Positions 22,980-34,900 of a stretch of DNA of 64,000 nucleotides are shown piece after piece (positions within the stretch are counted from its first letter, which is position 1; every line of letters begins with the position of its first letter). The position numbers and the translations under genes were made by a program. The DNA comes from Ptychodera flava. Lineage: Eukaryota; Hemichordata; Enteropneusta; Ptychoderidae. Location: the NCBI RefSeq assembly GCF_041260155.1, contig NC_091930.1, positions 48,839,402 through 48,903,401 on the forward strand, read 5' to 3'. Below the pieces are notes generated by a model that was not told where the DNA came from, did no database searches, and saw only the letters and a program-made list of their open reading frames with translations.

Positions 22980-24160
22980 TGAGTGCCCCTACTGGTCACC
23001 ATTTGAGAGTGACTCCCACCCCATTCCTTCGAATCTCGGTCTGTAAATAATGACGATTCGCTTTCAAGGTTCAACATTCATTGATAAAAAAAAGCAGGAA
23101 GTTTCGTTTGCATCGAATGATAGTCATGCTTTATGTTATTCAATTAAGTGGCAGACTGAAAAAAATATTGCAATGCGTGACATTTTGTGGGTCTACAATA
23201 CTCATCATTCAGAATCAGCAGCATTCTTCACTTGAATTTTGAGCATAGTATTCGGTCGATTGACTTTTAAGCATACTTGAACTTCAATGAAATTTTGATA
23301 TATCTTGTATTTGTAAATTACAGCACCGTTTCTTTTACAACTACTGCCTTCTATTAAAACTGCTTTTAAAACTCACCCCACGTTATTCATTGTATTGTTC
23401 TTTTACTACTTCCCAATAAAACTGCTGTCTAGTAATTTTTTCCGATGTTTTTCATTGGGGGGAGTGGAGATTTAGCCGAGCGGTTCTCTCTGTGGCCTCT
23501 CAGCTAGGCGACTGATGCCGCATGTTGTGGGTTCGAATCCGATTGAAAACTAGCCGTAAGCTTATGACTGAAAAAGTGTTTTGTCTCCCGTCATGGCACG
23601 CATCATGTGAAAACATGCGACTGTTTTTTTTAAAACGAGGGTGTCAAACCCAGGATGCATTAACTACACCAATGTACACTGCATTATGAAAAGAGAACTA
23701 GCAGCAAAATAATATGTGAAGATGAATTAATGTCATTATCAGTTGATATATCCAATAAATTTAAATGTTCTGAAATGTTCCTCAGGTTGGTTTATTTCAG
23801 TGGCAGCTATTTTATTGTTATGACGGCTATGTTTGAAAAAAAGAAATTCACATGACCGCATCATTTTTGAATCGACCGAAGGACAAGCAACATTTCGCTT
23901 TTATTTTGGGGTGCCTTTTTTCTCATATTGTTTTTTACAACTAAATTTTAGCCTGGACAAGAATTGATCTGTCAAAAATGATAGTATATTGTAAACAATA
24001 AGTTGTGTAGGCTACGCTACCACTTTGGTATTCCACATACTTCGGGCAGGAGAGGAGAAAAAGATTCATATTTTCTAGGTCAAAATGAATGAAACCATAG
24101 AACAGTACTGTATAATTGTCCATTGAAGTAGTGTTCTTTTGATTCTCAGAAACATTTCCA
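22980..24160. repeat. Duplicated block, copy 1
   Basis: Similar in sequence and order to 38868-40590. Shared landmarks are CACCCCATTCCT, CAAGGTTCAACA, ATGATAGTCATGC, TCATTCAGAATCAGCAG-like text, CAGTACTGTATAATTGTCCA and GATTCTCAG. This copy has an extra 480 bases or so (about 23450-23925, including a SINE) missing from copy 2. It lacks the LINE and MITE insertions found in copy 2. It may be a segmental duplication or an uncharacterised dispersed repeat. Confidence 0.75.
23462..23640 (+). mobile_element. tRNA-derived SINE
   Basis: The head has an A box (TTAGCCGAGCGG, about 23472) and a B box (GTGGGTTCGAATCC, about 23528), spaced as in a class II tRNA (Ser/Leu type). A non-tRNA body follows to about 23640. 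It lies in the part of duplicated block copy 1 that is absent from copy 2. Confidence 0.65.
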
Positions 24161-24169
24161 TCTGGCGCT

Positions 24170-24320
24170 GTAAAGTTCAAGAAACGTATGCACCCACACA
24201 CTCGCTATCACACAGCGCACACAAACTGAATGAAAACAGTGAATACATCGCTTAAGTGGATGAAAGACAACCTCGGGGACAATTGTGTCTACCAGCACAA
24301 CGATGAAAGTGATGATTGAT
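24170..24320 (-). mobile_element. SINE body fragment (minus)
   Basis: The reverse complement matches the body of the SINE at 58262-58475: GACACAATTGTCCCCGAGG-like text, AAGCGATGTATTCA, then GTTTGTGTGCGCTGTGTGAT. The tRNA-like head is missing, so it is truncated. Confidence 0.65.
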
Positions 24321-24513
24321 GTGTTTTGACAAAATAGTAATATAGCCACCGTTTGTTTTAAAAGCTTAATTGAGTTAGAGCGGTAGAAATGGCAGTCTTA
24401 CTTGGAGTACTGTCTGGGGCAAAAAAGGGTCAGCCTGGGGCATGACCTTTACCGCATGTGGCGCTGTATGAACGTTTGCGGACAGATAAAATTACTTCTT
24501 AAACTGTATAATG

Positions 24514-24533
24514 ATCTATCTATCCATCTATCC

Positions 24534-24601
<68 letters not shown>

Positions 24602-24602
24602 C
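24514..24602. repeat. (TCTA)n microsatellite
   Basis: About 22 tetranucleotide units with two TCCA variants at the left end. Confidence 0.95.
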
Positions 24603-26734
24603 TGTGAGAGTATTCTGTCTGTTTGTGTCTATGCGTTATCTGAATACCTTTCATTCATTTCCATCAGTTTTCGTTATTTTGACATATGTTTCTTCGTCTT
24701 GGCTTTCTCTGAAAGTTGATACGTATGAAGGTTTGAGTCCTTTCTGACTCCCTACAATATAGAGCCTAAGTGCAACTTTCCCCTATCGGAAATAGATGTC
24801 TACAGAATTTTCCATCCATACATTTCTACGACTTCAATGCGACCATTGTATGTCATGCTTCCTTTATCATTCGACCTACGACCTTCGACCCTTGCTGCAC
24901 CTACCGAGCTGCTCCTTATTTCCTCGATGGCAATTCATGCTATTGTGAGATATATTAAATGCTCTTTCTAAGCACTGCCCCTAGCGAATGATATGTTACG
25001 GCTTGTTATTTGGAGTAAAGAGAAGTTTGGAAATAGAGTGATTTGCATTCATTTGCATAAATCAACACTTCCTTATCCAGCAATTTACGACTGCTTGACA
25101 AGATAAAAGGTATATTTTAATCTTGGGCCATAAATCAATTAAATTTGAATGAACATTTGAAAGAAAACCAAGCGATTTTGAGCAAAATACGCCGTGTAGG
25201 GTACAGCGCTACCTTAAACAAATACAAGGATGACGTTTTGGGTCTTATTTACTATTGTGAAGTTGCCCTCGTTTTACTTCTTTACATAAACAGGACAAAT
25301 ACCTGCAAACTTTGACTATAAGTGAAATAAAAATGTTGTTTAATATCGTAAATACTGATAAGTTTTGAATTCATTTCAGCTGACACACGTGATTGAAAGA
25401 GCGTATACAGTTACCTGTGACGGCGTCTGCTCCTACATTCTTGTATCTGATTACATTCTGTCAAGGTCATTTCTTAGGCCATACCCTTGTTTTCTCGGTA
25501 GTGCCCTAGTGAGTTGCCAATTCATCAACATTTAAAAGTGTAAGAAATTATTGTTTTTTTATAAATAGTGTAAAAATAATGCAAGTTGAATAGCTCTTTG
25601 TCCTATTCTCCAAAAGGATACCATTGTCTGTGGGTAGACTAACTACATACTTCATCGGCGGTTTCGTCCTCAGCAATCGGAACCATTTTTAATAAGTTGT
25701 GCTTGTGAAACCAATCACTTTACATCAGTGTACCCTGATCAGTGCAAATCACAACTCAACTATTAACCCAGCATAATTTTTTTTATTCTCTATGCAAAAT
25801 AAACATGTAATCGTGCGCACTTACTATTTAAAAAAAAATAAAATTTGATAGCTTTTGTCTTGGTACTCTGGTCGACAATGACCAGTCTCGAGTGTCTGAT
25901 TTTAAACACTTTCACTTATAGACAAAGATGGATTGAAACAATCAAGTGAACTATGAATCGGAATCATTACTGAGGAGTTGATCAGTGATAAAAATGCTCA
26001 AACCATCGGTCATAACATTAAGTGTAAACGAAGATAGCCTACTGTGAAGTAGTATACATGTGGCATAGGATTGTTGAAGACCAATCAGATTAACACTAGA
26101 AATCACGTGCCACTTCAGCACAGTCAACTCTGCCATTATATTTGTGTAAGTACAATCTGACTAACATTTCGACATATTTTTTTTGTTTTAGTGAGATACT
26201 TTATGTTGAACTAAACATTAACGTTGTTCATTTTCAAACAGGATGGGGTGCCTTTACAAGCTTATTCATTTAAGTGCGTAGGACGTACATTTAGACACAA
26301 TGGCGATTCCTTGCAGATACGTGGCAAACTGTCATTGAATGAATCGCGTAAAAAGCTGATGATTCTCGCAAACAAGTAACTTTGTAATATGACCATGGTA
26401 GATTAAGACTTGACTTTTGATATGTTATGTAAACTATGTGTGTGACATCTGTTGAAGAAATATTATCACAGAGGTCGGGAGTTTCTATCCTAGACTGATT
26501 AATTGCTTTTACAAAGAGGCAGGTTTGAAGAGACGCCATTTTTGTTTTGAAACAGTGCATTCTGCAAGATGAAAATTGTCCAGTCTTAATACTTGTCAAG
26601 GGAAGTTAAACCATTCTCTTAAAATTCAAACGGTGGATTTGTGAAAATCTATGGATTACGGTCTGGTCACTTTCTTCGGCCCAGGAATGGCGTCACCCTG
26701 GTTTTGACCTTGTTGATGAGAGGGGTTATGTTAT
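24603..26734. other. AT-rich non-coding stretch
   Basis: No exon, RNA gene or recognised repeat is supported. Open frames of 60-100 codons on either strand lack splice support and motifs. Confidence 0.4.
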
Positions 26735-27600
26735 GACTGCTCGACGGCGGATGTCAGTGTGGTTTTGAATTAAAACATCGGTCGTCTGTCTGTTGGCGCG
26801 GTATCTCAAGAACGGCCCATTGGATCAGAATGGGATATTAAATTTGCAAATGGCAAGAACTGATATGTCAGCGGTAAAAGATACTTAAGGATGGCAAATT
26901 CGCAAATTGCTAATTTACATATATAATGAAATTTCCTAATTAGGGATACATGGATATGTCTGGATTGACGCGATCGGAATTGACGAAATTTGCTATGTAA
27001 ATTGCTAGATAATATGATATATGAATAACATCCCTGGAAAACGTGTTTTTAGGGAAACAAATAACTCATTTTCATATTTAATGCAATTTTCTAACGAGGG
27101 ATATATATCTGGATAGACATGATCAAAGCTACCAAAACATGCTATGTACATTGAAGATACTCATAAAATATTTTTTGCAGTTCGTTTGGGAATTTTAACA
27201 CCAGCTACTTACTAATTTCCCTATTTATCTCATAACTTTCCAAATTAGGACTGTAAAGACTTACAAACGTTTATGAAACCAATATGACCATTTTGCATTT
27301 TCATGTCAGCTAATTTGCATACCTAATGAACTTTCACAGTTTGGCATAAATAGCTTGAAGGACTTTACCAAAGGCAAATACACGTGCTATATAAAGTGGT
27401 GATACAATGACAGCAGTCATAGAAATATAGTGTTTTTATTTCAGCTAATTACATATTCGCATACATAATGACCTTTGAAGTTAATCTGTGGTGAATATTT
27501 TTCATAATGTTAATCATAAATTTCTCAGTGAAATTACAAACTTATGACAACAGTTTCAATTTACAGAAACTGCAATATGCGTAGAAACACGCAAGCTTTG
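26735..27600. mobile_element. Second, more worn copy of the tandem-unit repeat at 21552
   Basis: Shares ordered text with 21552-22905: GTCTGTCTGT and a 'TATCTCAAGAACGGC' block, GGCAAGAACTGAT, AATTTCCTAATTAGGGATA, GTGGTGATACAATGACAGCAGTC, and an end near GAAACACGCAAGC. It is shorter, with fewer internal units. The terminal hairpin is not recognisable here. Confidence 0.65.
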
Positions 27601-27629
27601 AAAATTTTGAGGAATGGATGTGTGTAATA

Positions 27630-28214
27630 GTGCAATTTGAGAAGTGTTTCAATTTATTTTGCACTCGGTAAGATTGTTTGAAAATAACATTGAACAATGA
27701 TATTTTTATTACATTTTTGCAAGATCAGTGTTTGAGTCACAATATTTAACAACAAAAAATGTCAAGACATTTTTTAAAAACAGTTCTCAGTTTGCAAGAA
27801 ATTGAAGACCAAAGAATGTGCAGGAATGCAAAATATGTGACCTTCGTGTGTTATTTCTCCAACTGCCAGCTTTTAATGTACAGCCTGAATATGGTATGGT
27901 CACGTTGGTTTTCAAAATGGTTATTGAACTGAAGTCAATGAAAATATATGTTTCTGTGATAATAAAGGATGAATTCAAAACAGTTCAGTTTTGTCCTAGA
28001 TCCTGTGAAAAATTTGAAGAATTGATGTGAGCAATGGTGCAGTATGGTGCAATCTGAGAGGTGTTTTCAATTTTTCTTTTACTAGTAAAAGTGTTAGAAC
28101 ACCCAAAGAGTGGAAAGCACGAGACGGGGTGTATCCACCTCTCGCATCAATTTTTTTTAGAAATATTGACTTGTGCAGTTGTGCAATCTAAGAGGTGTTT
28201 CAGTTTATTTCGCA
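27630..28214. repeat. Three spaced copies of a 35-base motif
   Basis: GTGCAATTTGAGAAGTG-type units occur at 27630-27664, 28048-28082 and 28181-28214, each followed by TTTCAATTTATTTTGCAC-like text. They may be remnants of an old local duplication. The open frames between them have no splice support. Confidence 0.45.
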
Positions 28215-28910
28215 CAAAAAAATTGAGTAAGCCTCTTTCTTTCTCTACATTTTGAATAACCGCCCCCTTGAAGTAGTCAATATTTTGAGTGGCCCCTGTC
28301 ATATTCCTCCGACCCCAAAACCGTAATAATAATGGTTCCCTCACTATCAAAAGTTCCCTATGATCAACAAATATATCAGGTGCTGTATGCGCACCTGTAG
28401 CAATTTGTGTGAGTGCTACTTGTAATGTTTGAAAGGATACCATGTATGTACTTGTTCATACTGCATGAAACCTTTAGAAGTCATAGTACGTAGCTGCACT
28501 TGCTGTTAAAATCATCTTGACGGTGGCAATGCTGGCGAAAAGTAAAATCATTATTTTACTGGGTATGAGACTCCCCGATGAAGATTGTGCATTATTGGAT
28601 TACATTATGCATTTTGCTTTGACCAACTTCGAAGTTGTTAAGTTTACAATTGTGATGTTTGTAAGCAATAGGCAATCATTTCCCATGATATGTAGTTCAA
28701 CAAATACGTACGCCCAAAGAAAAATTATGTTAGTTCGATGCTCATACCAACTGTTGTTATGGCAGTGATGAGTGTACAGTAGCCGTGGTACTCTCAGGAT
28801 ATATTTACACTCTGTTTACTACAACGTCTTTAATCTCTTTGTTTGTATATTTCAGTAAGCTGCGCCACTGATAAAGCAAGATTTCACTACAGACTTTGAG
28901 GAAAGCCACA

Positions 28911-31900
28911 ATGGAACGGGAAATTGAGAAAGGTAAGCTATATAGATCGATGAGATATATTACTCAAGTTGTTTTTAATATTCAAGAATTTAAATGTTAT
29001 GTAAAGTTGTAATAGTGCCAAGACTTCTGTTGTAAGCTGACTCTCTTCATTGGCAGCAGTGGAAAAAGAATTAATTCGAATACTGAATTTTTGGAAACAA
29101 TATCCTTGCATCAACTGTTCGGAGAATAGAACAGATGCTACAATGCTATTGTCATGTGACGTGCTCTTGTGGTAGTTTGGTTCGTGATCGTCCCGGTACG
29201 CATATTGTTCCTGGTTGTCGTTGTCGGCGGGTATTACACTATCCTGATCTGAATGAATAACTCTTATTCCATTAGCATACAAGAAGCATAGTCAAAATCA
29301 GGTAATCGTTCGTACTAGAGTAATGCATAAAATATTAGCTAGCGTTGTATTTAACACCTAAAGACTTCGCTTACACCTTTCTCGGGAGCAGTTGCTCGCA
29401 TCAAAGTGAACTAGTTCATGTTGTAGAGATTTGTTAGAAAATACCGGTAATAGATACTGGCTACGATATGAGCAGTGCAAATCCTTCACTTAATGTTGAG
29501 GGCAAATGAAAAGTTTTGACTAAGGGCTGTTGGAAAATATCGATGATTTTGAACACTGTGCGACACTGACTCTTAAGGTAGAATACACCTCGGGGACAGA
29601 TATTCAGACTCTCAATCTTTTTCAATTCTTTTCTGACCTACCACTTGTTGGGGTTCATTTTCTCCATAGAGTTAACACGGCCATTTTGCATTTCAAATAT
29701 CGGTAAATCTTGAGTAATTTGTTTTTCTAGTTCCCAAGTTTGCACGGTGACCCCAGTTTCTATTCTTGATTTTGAAAGAGAATGATTGAAATATTCTTTA
29801 AGGAAAATTTGGACAAAAATTAAAGTCTTGCATTTTCGAGGCGCATATTACCTTAAATAGACTATCCTACTTCAAAAGGACTGAGATACAGAAAAGTTTT
29901 GGACGTCTGCAGTCTAAGAGCCCGCGCCGGGTATTTTCCTTGGAAGCTTTTTCAGCCGTATCAAGTTCCTCTTCTTTTAAGCGACTTTAGACTGCAACAC
30001 TCTTTAAAGTGCGAATTCCAGCAACAACTTTCGAGACAACCATAAAATCAATCAATCATATTAACACACTTGAAAGAGGAATGATTGGCCTGTCCCGGAA
30101 ATTACTCTTTTCTGTCTATGACTGACAAGAAGCATATAAATTTCAAACATGTCAATCCAAATAGCGATTGCCCACTCTGCTATTGCGGGAGAAAGCAGGA
30201 AAAAGAATTTAAGAGTAGTGAAACAGGAACCATGAGACAATATTTACAATGCACATGCGTGAAAATTATATAAAGGGACTGTCCTCAATCCCATATTGAC
30301 GCATGAGTTTATTTTGATAATGAGTATTTAAATAGTATAGCATTGAATTAATTATCAGCTTGGTCAATTGTTTGTAGGTAAAAGAGAATAACAGCCCCTT
30401 TAAGGCTTGTTTGTAATGTTACCAAAAAGGACATGAATATAGGTATTACAAAAACCCGCTGTACAGCGATAATATCTGGTGAAAAGTTTCTTAATCTATT
30501 GAGTTAGATTTCAAGTAGTTCCGAAAATACATCGGATGAAGATGAACATTCCCCGTGTAGAAAAGCTGAATGTTGATGTTTCCCTTCAATCGAATAAATG
30601 TTCTAAGTGAAACATATATCACAAACATAAGGCCAGTCTTCCACAACAGAAAGAAAATATGCAAAAAAAGTAATGCTGAACAACAATAAGATGTTAACTT
30701 TGACGTTTAAATACCTTAGACATGTGAAATTAAAAATGACCGTAGGAATTTAAGGGATAAGGGATTTTAAGAAAAAATCTGATTTCCGTGAAAATAAGGC
30801 GATTAAAATTCTTCTTACTCTAAGGGCTTTAAAACGAGCCCCGACAAGTAGCCTATTAGAAAAAATGAGGTCTGAATATGTGTCCCCGAATCGCATTCTA
30901 CCTAAATGGTCAATATATCGTGTAGAACGAGTAGAGCTGAAAGCACTGTGTTCGATTATGATTAAGATCTATATGGGCCGTCCTAGTTTCTGTTTAGTAT
31001 CTGCACCACTTTCTCATACCGGCCACGGAGAAAGTTGAATAACACTTTTGGTCGTATCTTGCAAAATGTTTGTGAATATCTTTTTTGTTATTAAAACTCC
31101 CCACATACCGATTATTTTGGCTCTAATTGCCCTATGAAAATATCAAAGACACACGGCATGATGTCATAATAATAATATAATGTTAGATTGATCTAGTAAA
31201 ATACAATTACTCGATTTTGATAATTTCAGAAAGAGGTCGTATTCCTAAACGCAAGACTAGCGACTTTGAAGAGGAGGACCTGACGGTAATTTTTTTCAAA
31301 TCAATACTTCAGATAATTAGAGAGAAGATCAAAAGTTCAATGAAGGATAAAAAACTTAATTCTTTTAGTTTGGGGGTGGGGGGTTTTGACCTAAAAAGTT
31401 TCTATCCTACAAATCGATTTAAGGTAAAATTGCCAGGGGAATGAATATTTTGAAAAAATAGAGCAGAAATGCACACTTTCGTGTTGAATCCAGCGGAGGG
31501 AGTTGTTTTAACACGGTGCAGAGCTGCACCTGGCCTAGTTAGTGTAAACAATGCAGGCTGTTGGCTTCTGTTGCACCATAGACGGTAGTTTCTCTACTGT
31601 TTCTGGTTGCACTCGGAATTTATTTTTAATTATATCTTGCTACATTTCTGGTGCATGTGTAGTCCGCCTGAATGGAGCAGTGTGAACTGAGTTGTTACAA
31701 CCACCAGGACAGATGAGATAGTTTTTATGCCTCTGGAAGGAGAAACCTGGACTTTATTGTTGTTGTTCTTGTTCATTCATTGATAAACTTCAAGTTTGTT
31801 GTTAGTATGTTGTATTTACATTGGATGAAACACAAAGTGTGTTCCCAATCTTAAGCCCCACTAGCTGTATCTTTTAGCATTATTTTTATGATTTTACTTT

Positions 31901-34900
31901 CAGACTAAAATAAGTTTGTGACAATGTAGTCATTTAGGTCTGTGTACACACTGCCGGGGCTATATATGCAATTTTGAACAAGATAAAGATTACACTGCGA
32001 TTAAATGTTCGCCCAAACATTAAATCACAGCCCCATGCAGAAAAGCTAAAACCCTTGATACTATGCATATCTGCATTTAAATCTTCATATAAACTGCACA
32101 GCGTAGTCCAAACTGTAATCCACAAGGGTGAATGTTTTCAACTATGACATTGTATGTTCTGATTCCTTTTTAATTTACCAATTTTGAAAATACCAGGAAA
32201 TCAAAATGACCGTTAATAAAATTTTAATTACATGTCAAATGTTTCTGAAAGGAATGGTTTCCTAATGCAGTAAAAGCTCATCTCTTCAGAGGGTAGATTT
32301 CAGAGAGGAAAGAATAGGTAGATAATTTGACGTCAACAAATTTCAAGAGTTACAGCTAGTGGGGCCTTAACGATGCATTACTTTATTTCACCCCTAAATT
32401 GACTGATCCTTAGCTTCGCTTTACATAGATAGAGCCTGGCAACAGGTTCAATAAGTCAATTAAATTTCTAGGGGGGTGGGGGGGGGTTGGGGGAAACTAA
32501 GGGAATTAAGTTTTTTATCCTACATTGAACTTTTGACGTCGCCCCATAGAGAGAAGAAAATGTCTCGTGTTGACAACAACGACAACATATTACACACAAT
32601 TTTGGCAAGCATTGGTGTAAATCGCCTTTACTGGTGTATGTGTGCGCACCTGTCTTTGCTTAACCCATTTAGACAGGTACTACTGATTCAGTGATAACTT
32701 AAAAACATTTCCTGTCTTCGTCATGCTGAGTTATTTTATTTATTATTTTATTTTATAATATAAACATCTAGGAACACTGTTGGTATTTACATAGTATGTT
32801 CATAAGCTGAGTATTGCTTTATTTAATGCAGGCCCGCACTGAACTCAGCCAGCCTTGCAGCGAACAGACAAAGGAAAGTAAAACTGATGATCAGATTTCA
32901 CGATTTCAGGTCAGTAACAGAATTTGTCGTCGTTGTTGCAGCTGCTGCTGCTATTGTTTTTTGTTATCATCATCATCAACGGCAGTGTAGCAGTAGTAGT
33001 TGTTTTTCTCATTTCATGAACAGAATTTTCGCCTTTCTGTGAGAAAATAAAACATTTAACGGAATTTTCGCCTTTCTGTGGTAAAAATAATACATCGTTT
33101 GGTAAGGTGAGTCATAATTTCAAATATCGATTCCTAAGTTGGCGGTTTCTATGCGACTCCCTGGCGAACGCTGTAGGATCCTTAGACAATCAAATTAGGT
33201 GATGAGTTTAGCCAAACTCACTACTACACACAGAGCCCCATCTAAGAGAGAGGAGCGACTGATCCATCAGCTCAGTTGGTAGAGCATCCGAAATGTTTTC
33301 AGAGAATGTGAGTTCGAGTCCCGCACGGGTCACTTGTCACTTTTTGCAAAATATGGCTTTCCCAGATGTATTTTTGTGAAAAATGTTGTGGCTTAGGGTT
33401 TATGATCAAGGTTCTTGTCTGACATTTACACAGAACTACGAAAGACACGAGTTCATGCTATGAACACATGAGGTTTATTGCTGAACGCGCCGTGAGAAAG
33501 GGCGCGGCGCCAACTGTAACACAACTGTAGCAATTACATATAAAGCGTATGCAACGAACACAACAGAAAACCAAAGGAAAAACAAAGTTTAGGCGGGAGA
33601 TTATAGTCCAAAGTCATCGATGAAAGTTACTAAAGCGTCTGTATGTGCAGGAACTGTGATGACACATTGGATCGGTTTAGTCCTATTAAATGTTCAAATA
33701 ATGCATTATTTGTTCTTCGACCAAAAGCAACCCTCCTGTTCCACGGTCGATTAAATCCCTCATAAAAACTAAAAGCATCCTCAGAACAGAGTGGAAATGG
33801 TATCACGTGATATTTGCCATTGCCATGTCCCCGTTGTCCCTGCCGTTGATCTAATTTCGTCGTTCATCGGGACAGATGATTGAACACACATTCAAGATAG
33901 AAAGGATGGATACTTCCATTTTTGATTGGATTAAAATTTGAAACTCCAAATTAGAATTTTCTGTACAGGTGTCACTTTTCAACAAAGACGCAACCCCAAT
34001 ATTTTGAGCCTTTAGGAAAATATATATTGTTGCTGTTGTTGCAAAGGCAGCGCTTGTTTGGCATATCCATATCATTGATGTTGACAAGCTTTCTATAGGA
34101 CTAAGAATGCACTCTCGGGGTCGGGGCTTGAGGATACAAGAAATTTTGAATTTACGATTTGGAACTATCGGAAATTGAAAATACATATTGCAATTATTCT
34201 TTGCCATCTTCCATATGCCGTGTTTCAGCATCTTCATTTTCCATGCCATGTTTCAGCATTTTCCATTTTCCGTGCCATGTTTCTTTCATTTCCATGCCAT
34301 GTTTCAGCATCTTCAATTTTCCATGACATGTTTCATCATCTTCCATTTTCAATGCCCCTATTTCAGCATCTTCAATTTTCCATGCCATCTTCTAGCATCC
34401 TCCATTTTCCATGACATGTTTAAATATCTTCAATTTTCCATGTCATGTTTCATCATCTTCCATTTCTTATGCCATATTTCAGCATCTTCCGTTTTCTATG
34501 CAATGTTTCAGCGTCCTCCATTTTGCATGACATGTTTCACCATCTTTTCACTTTTCATGTCATGTTTCATCATCTTCCATTTTTCATGCCATATTTCACC
34601 ATCTTCCATTTTCCATGTCATGTTTCAGCATCTTCAATTTTCCATGCCATGTTTCATTATCTCCCATTTTAAATGCCATGTTTCAACACCTCTATTTTCC
34701 ATGCAGTGTTTCAGCATCTTCCATTTATCATGCCTTGTTACATCATCTTCCATTTTCCATGCCATGCTTCAGCATCTTCCATTTTCCATGCCACGTTTCA
34801 TCATCTTCCATTTTCCATGCCATGTTTCATCATCTTCCATTTTCCATGCCATATTTCAGCATCTTCCGTTTTCTATGCAATGTTTTAGCGTCTTCCATTT

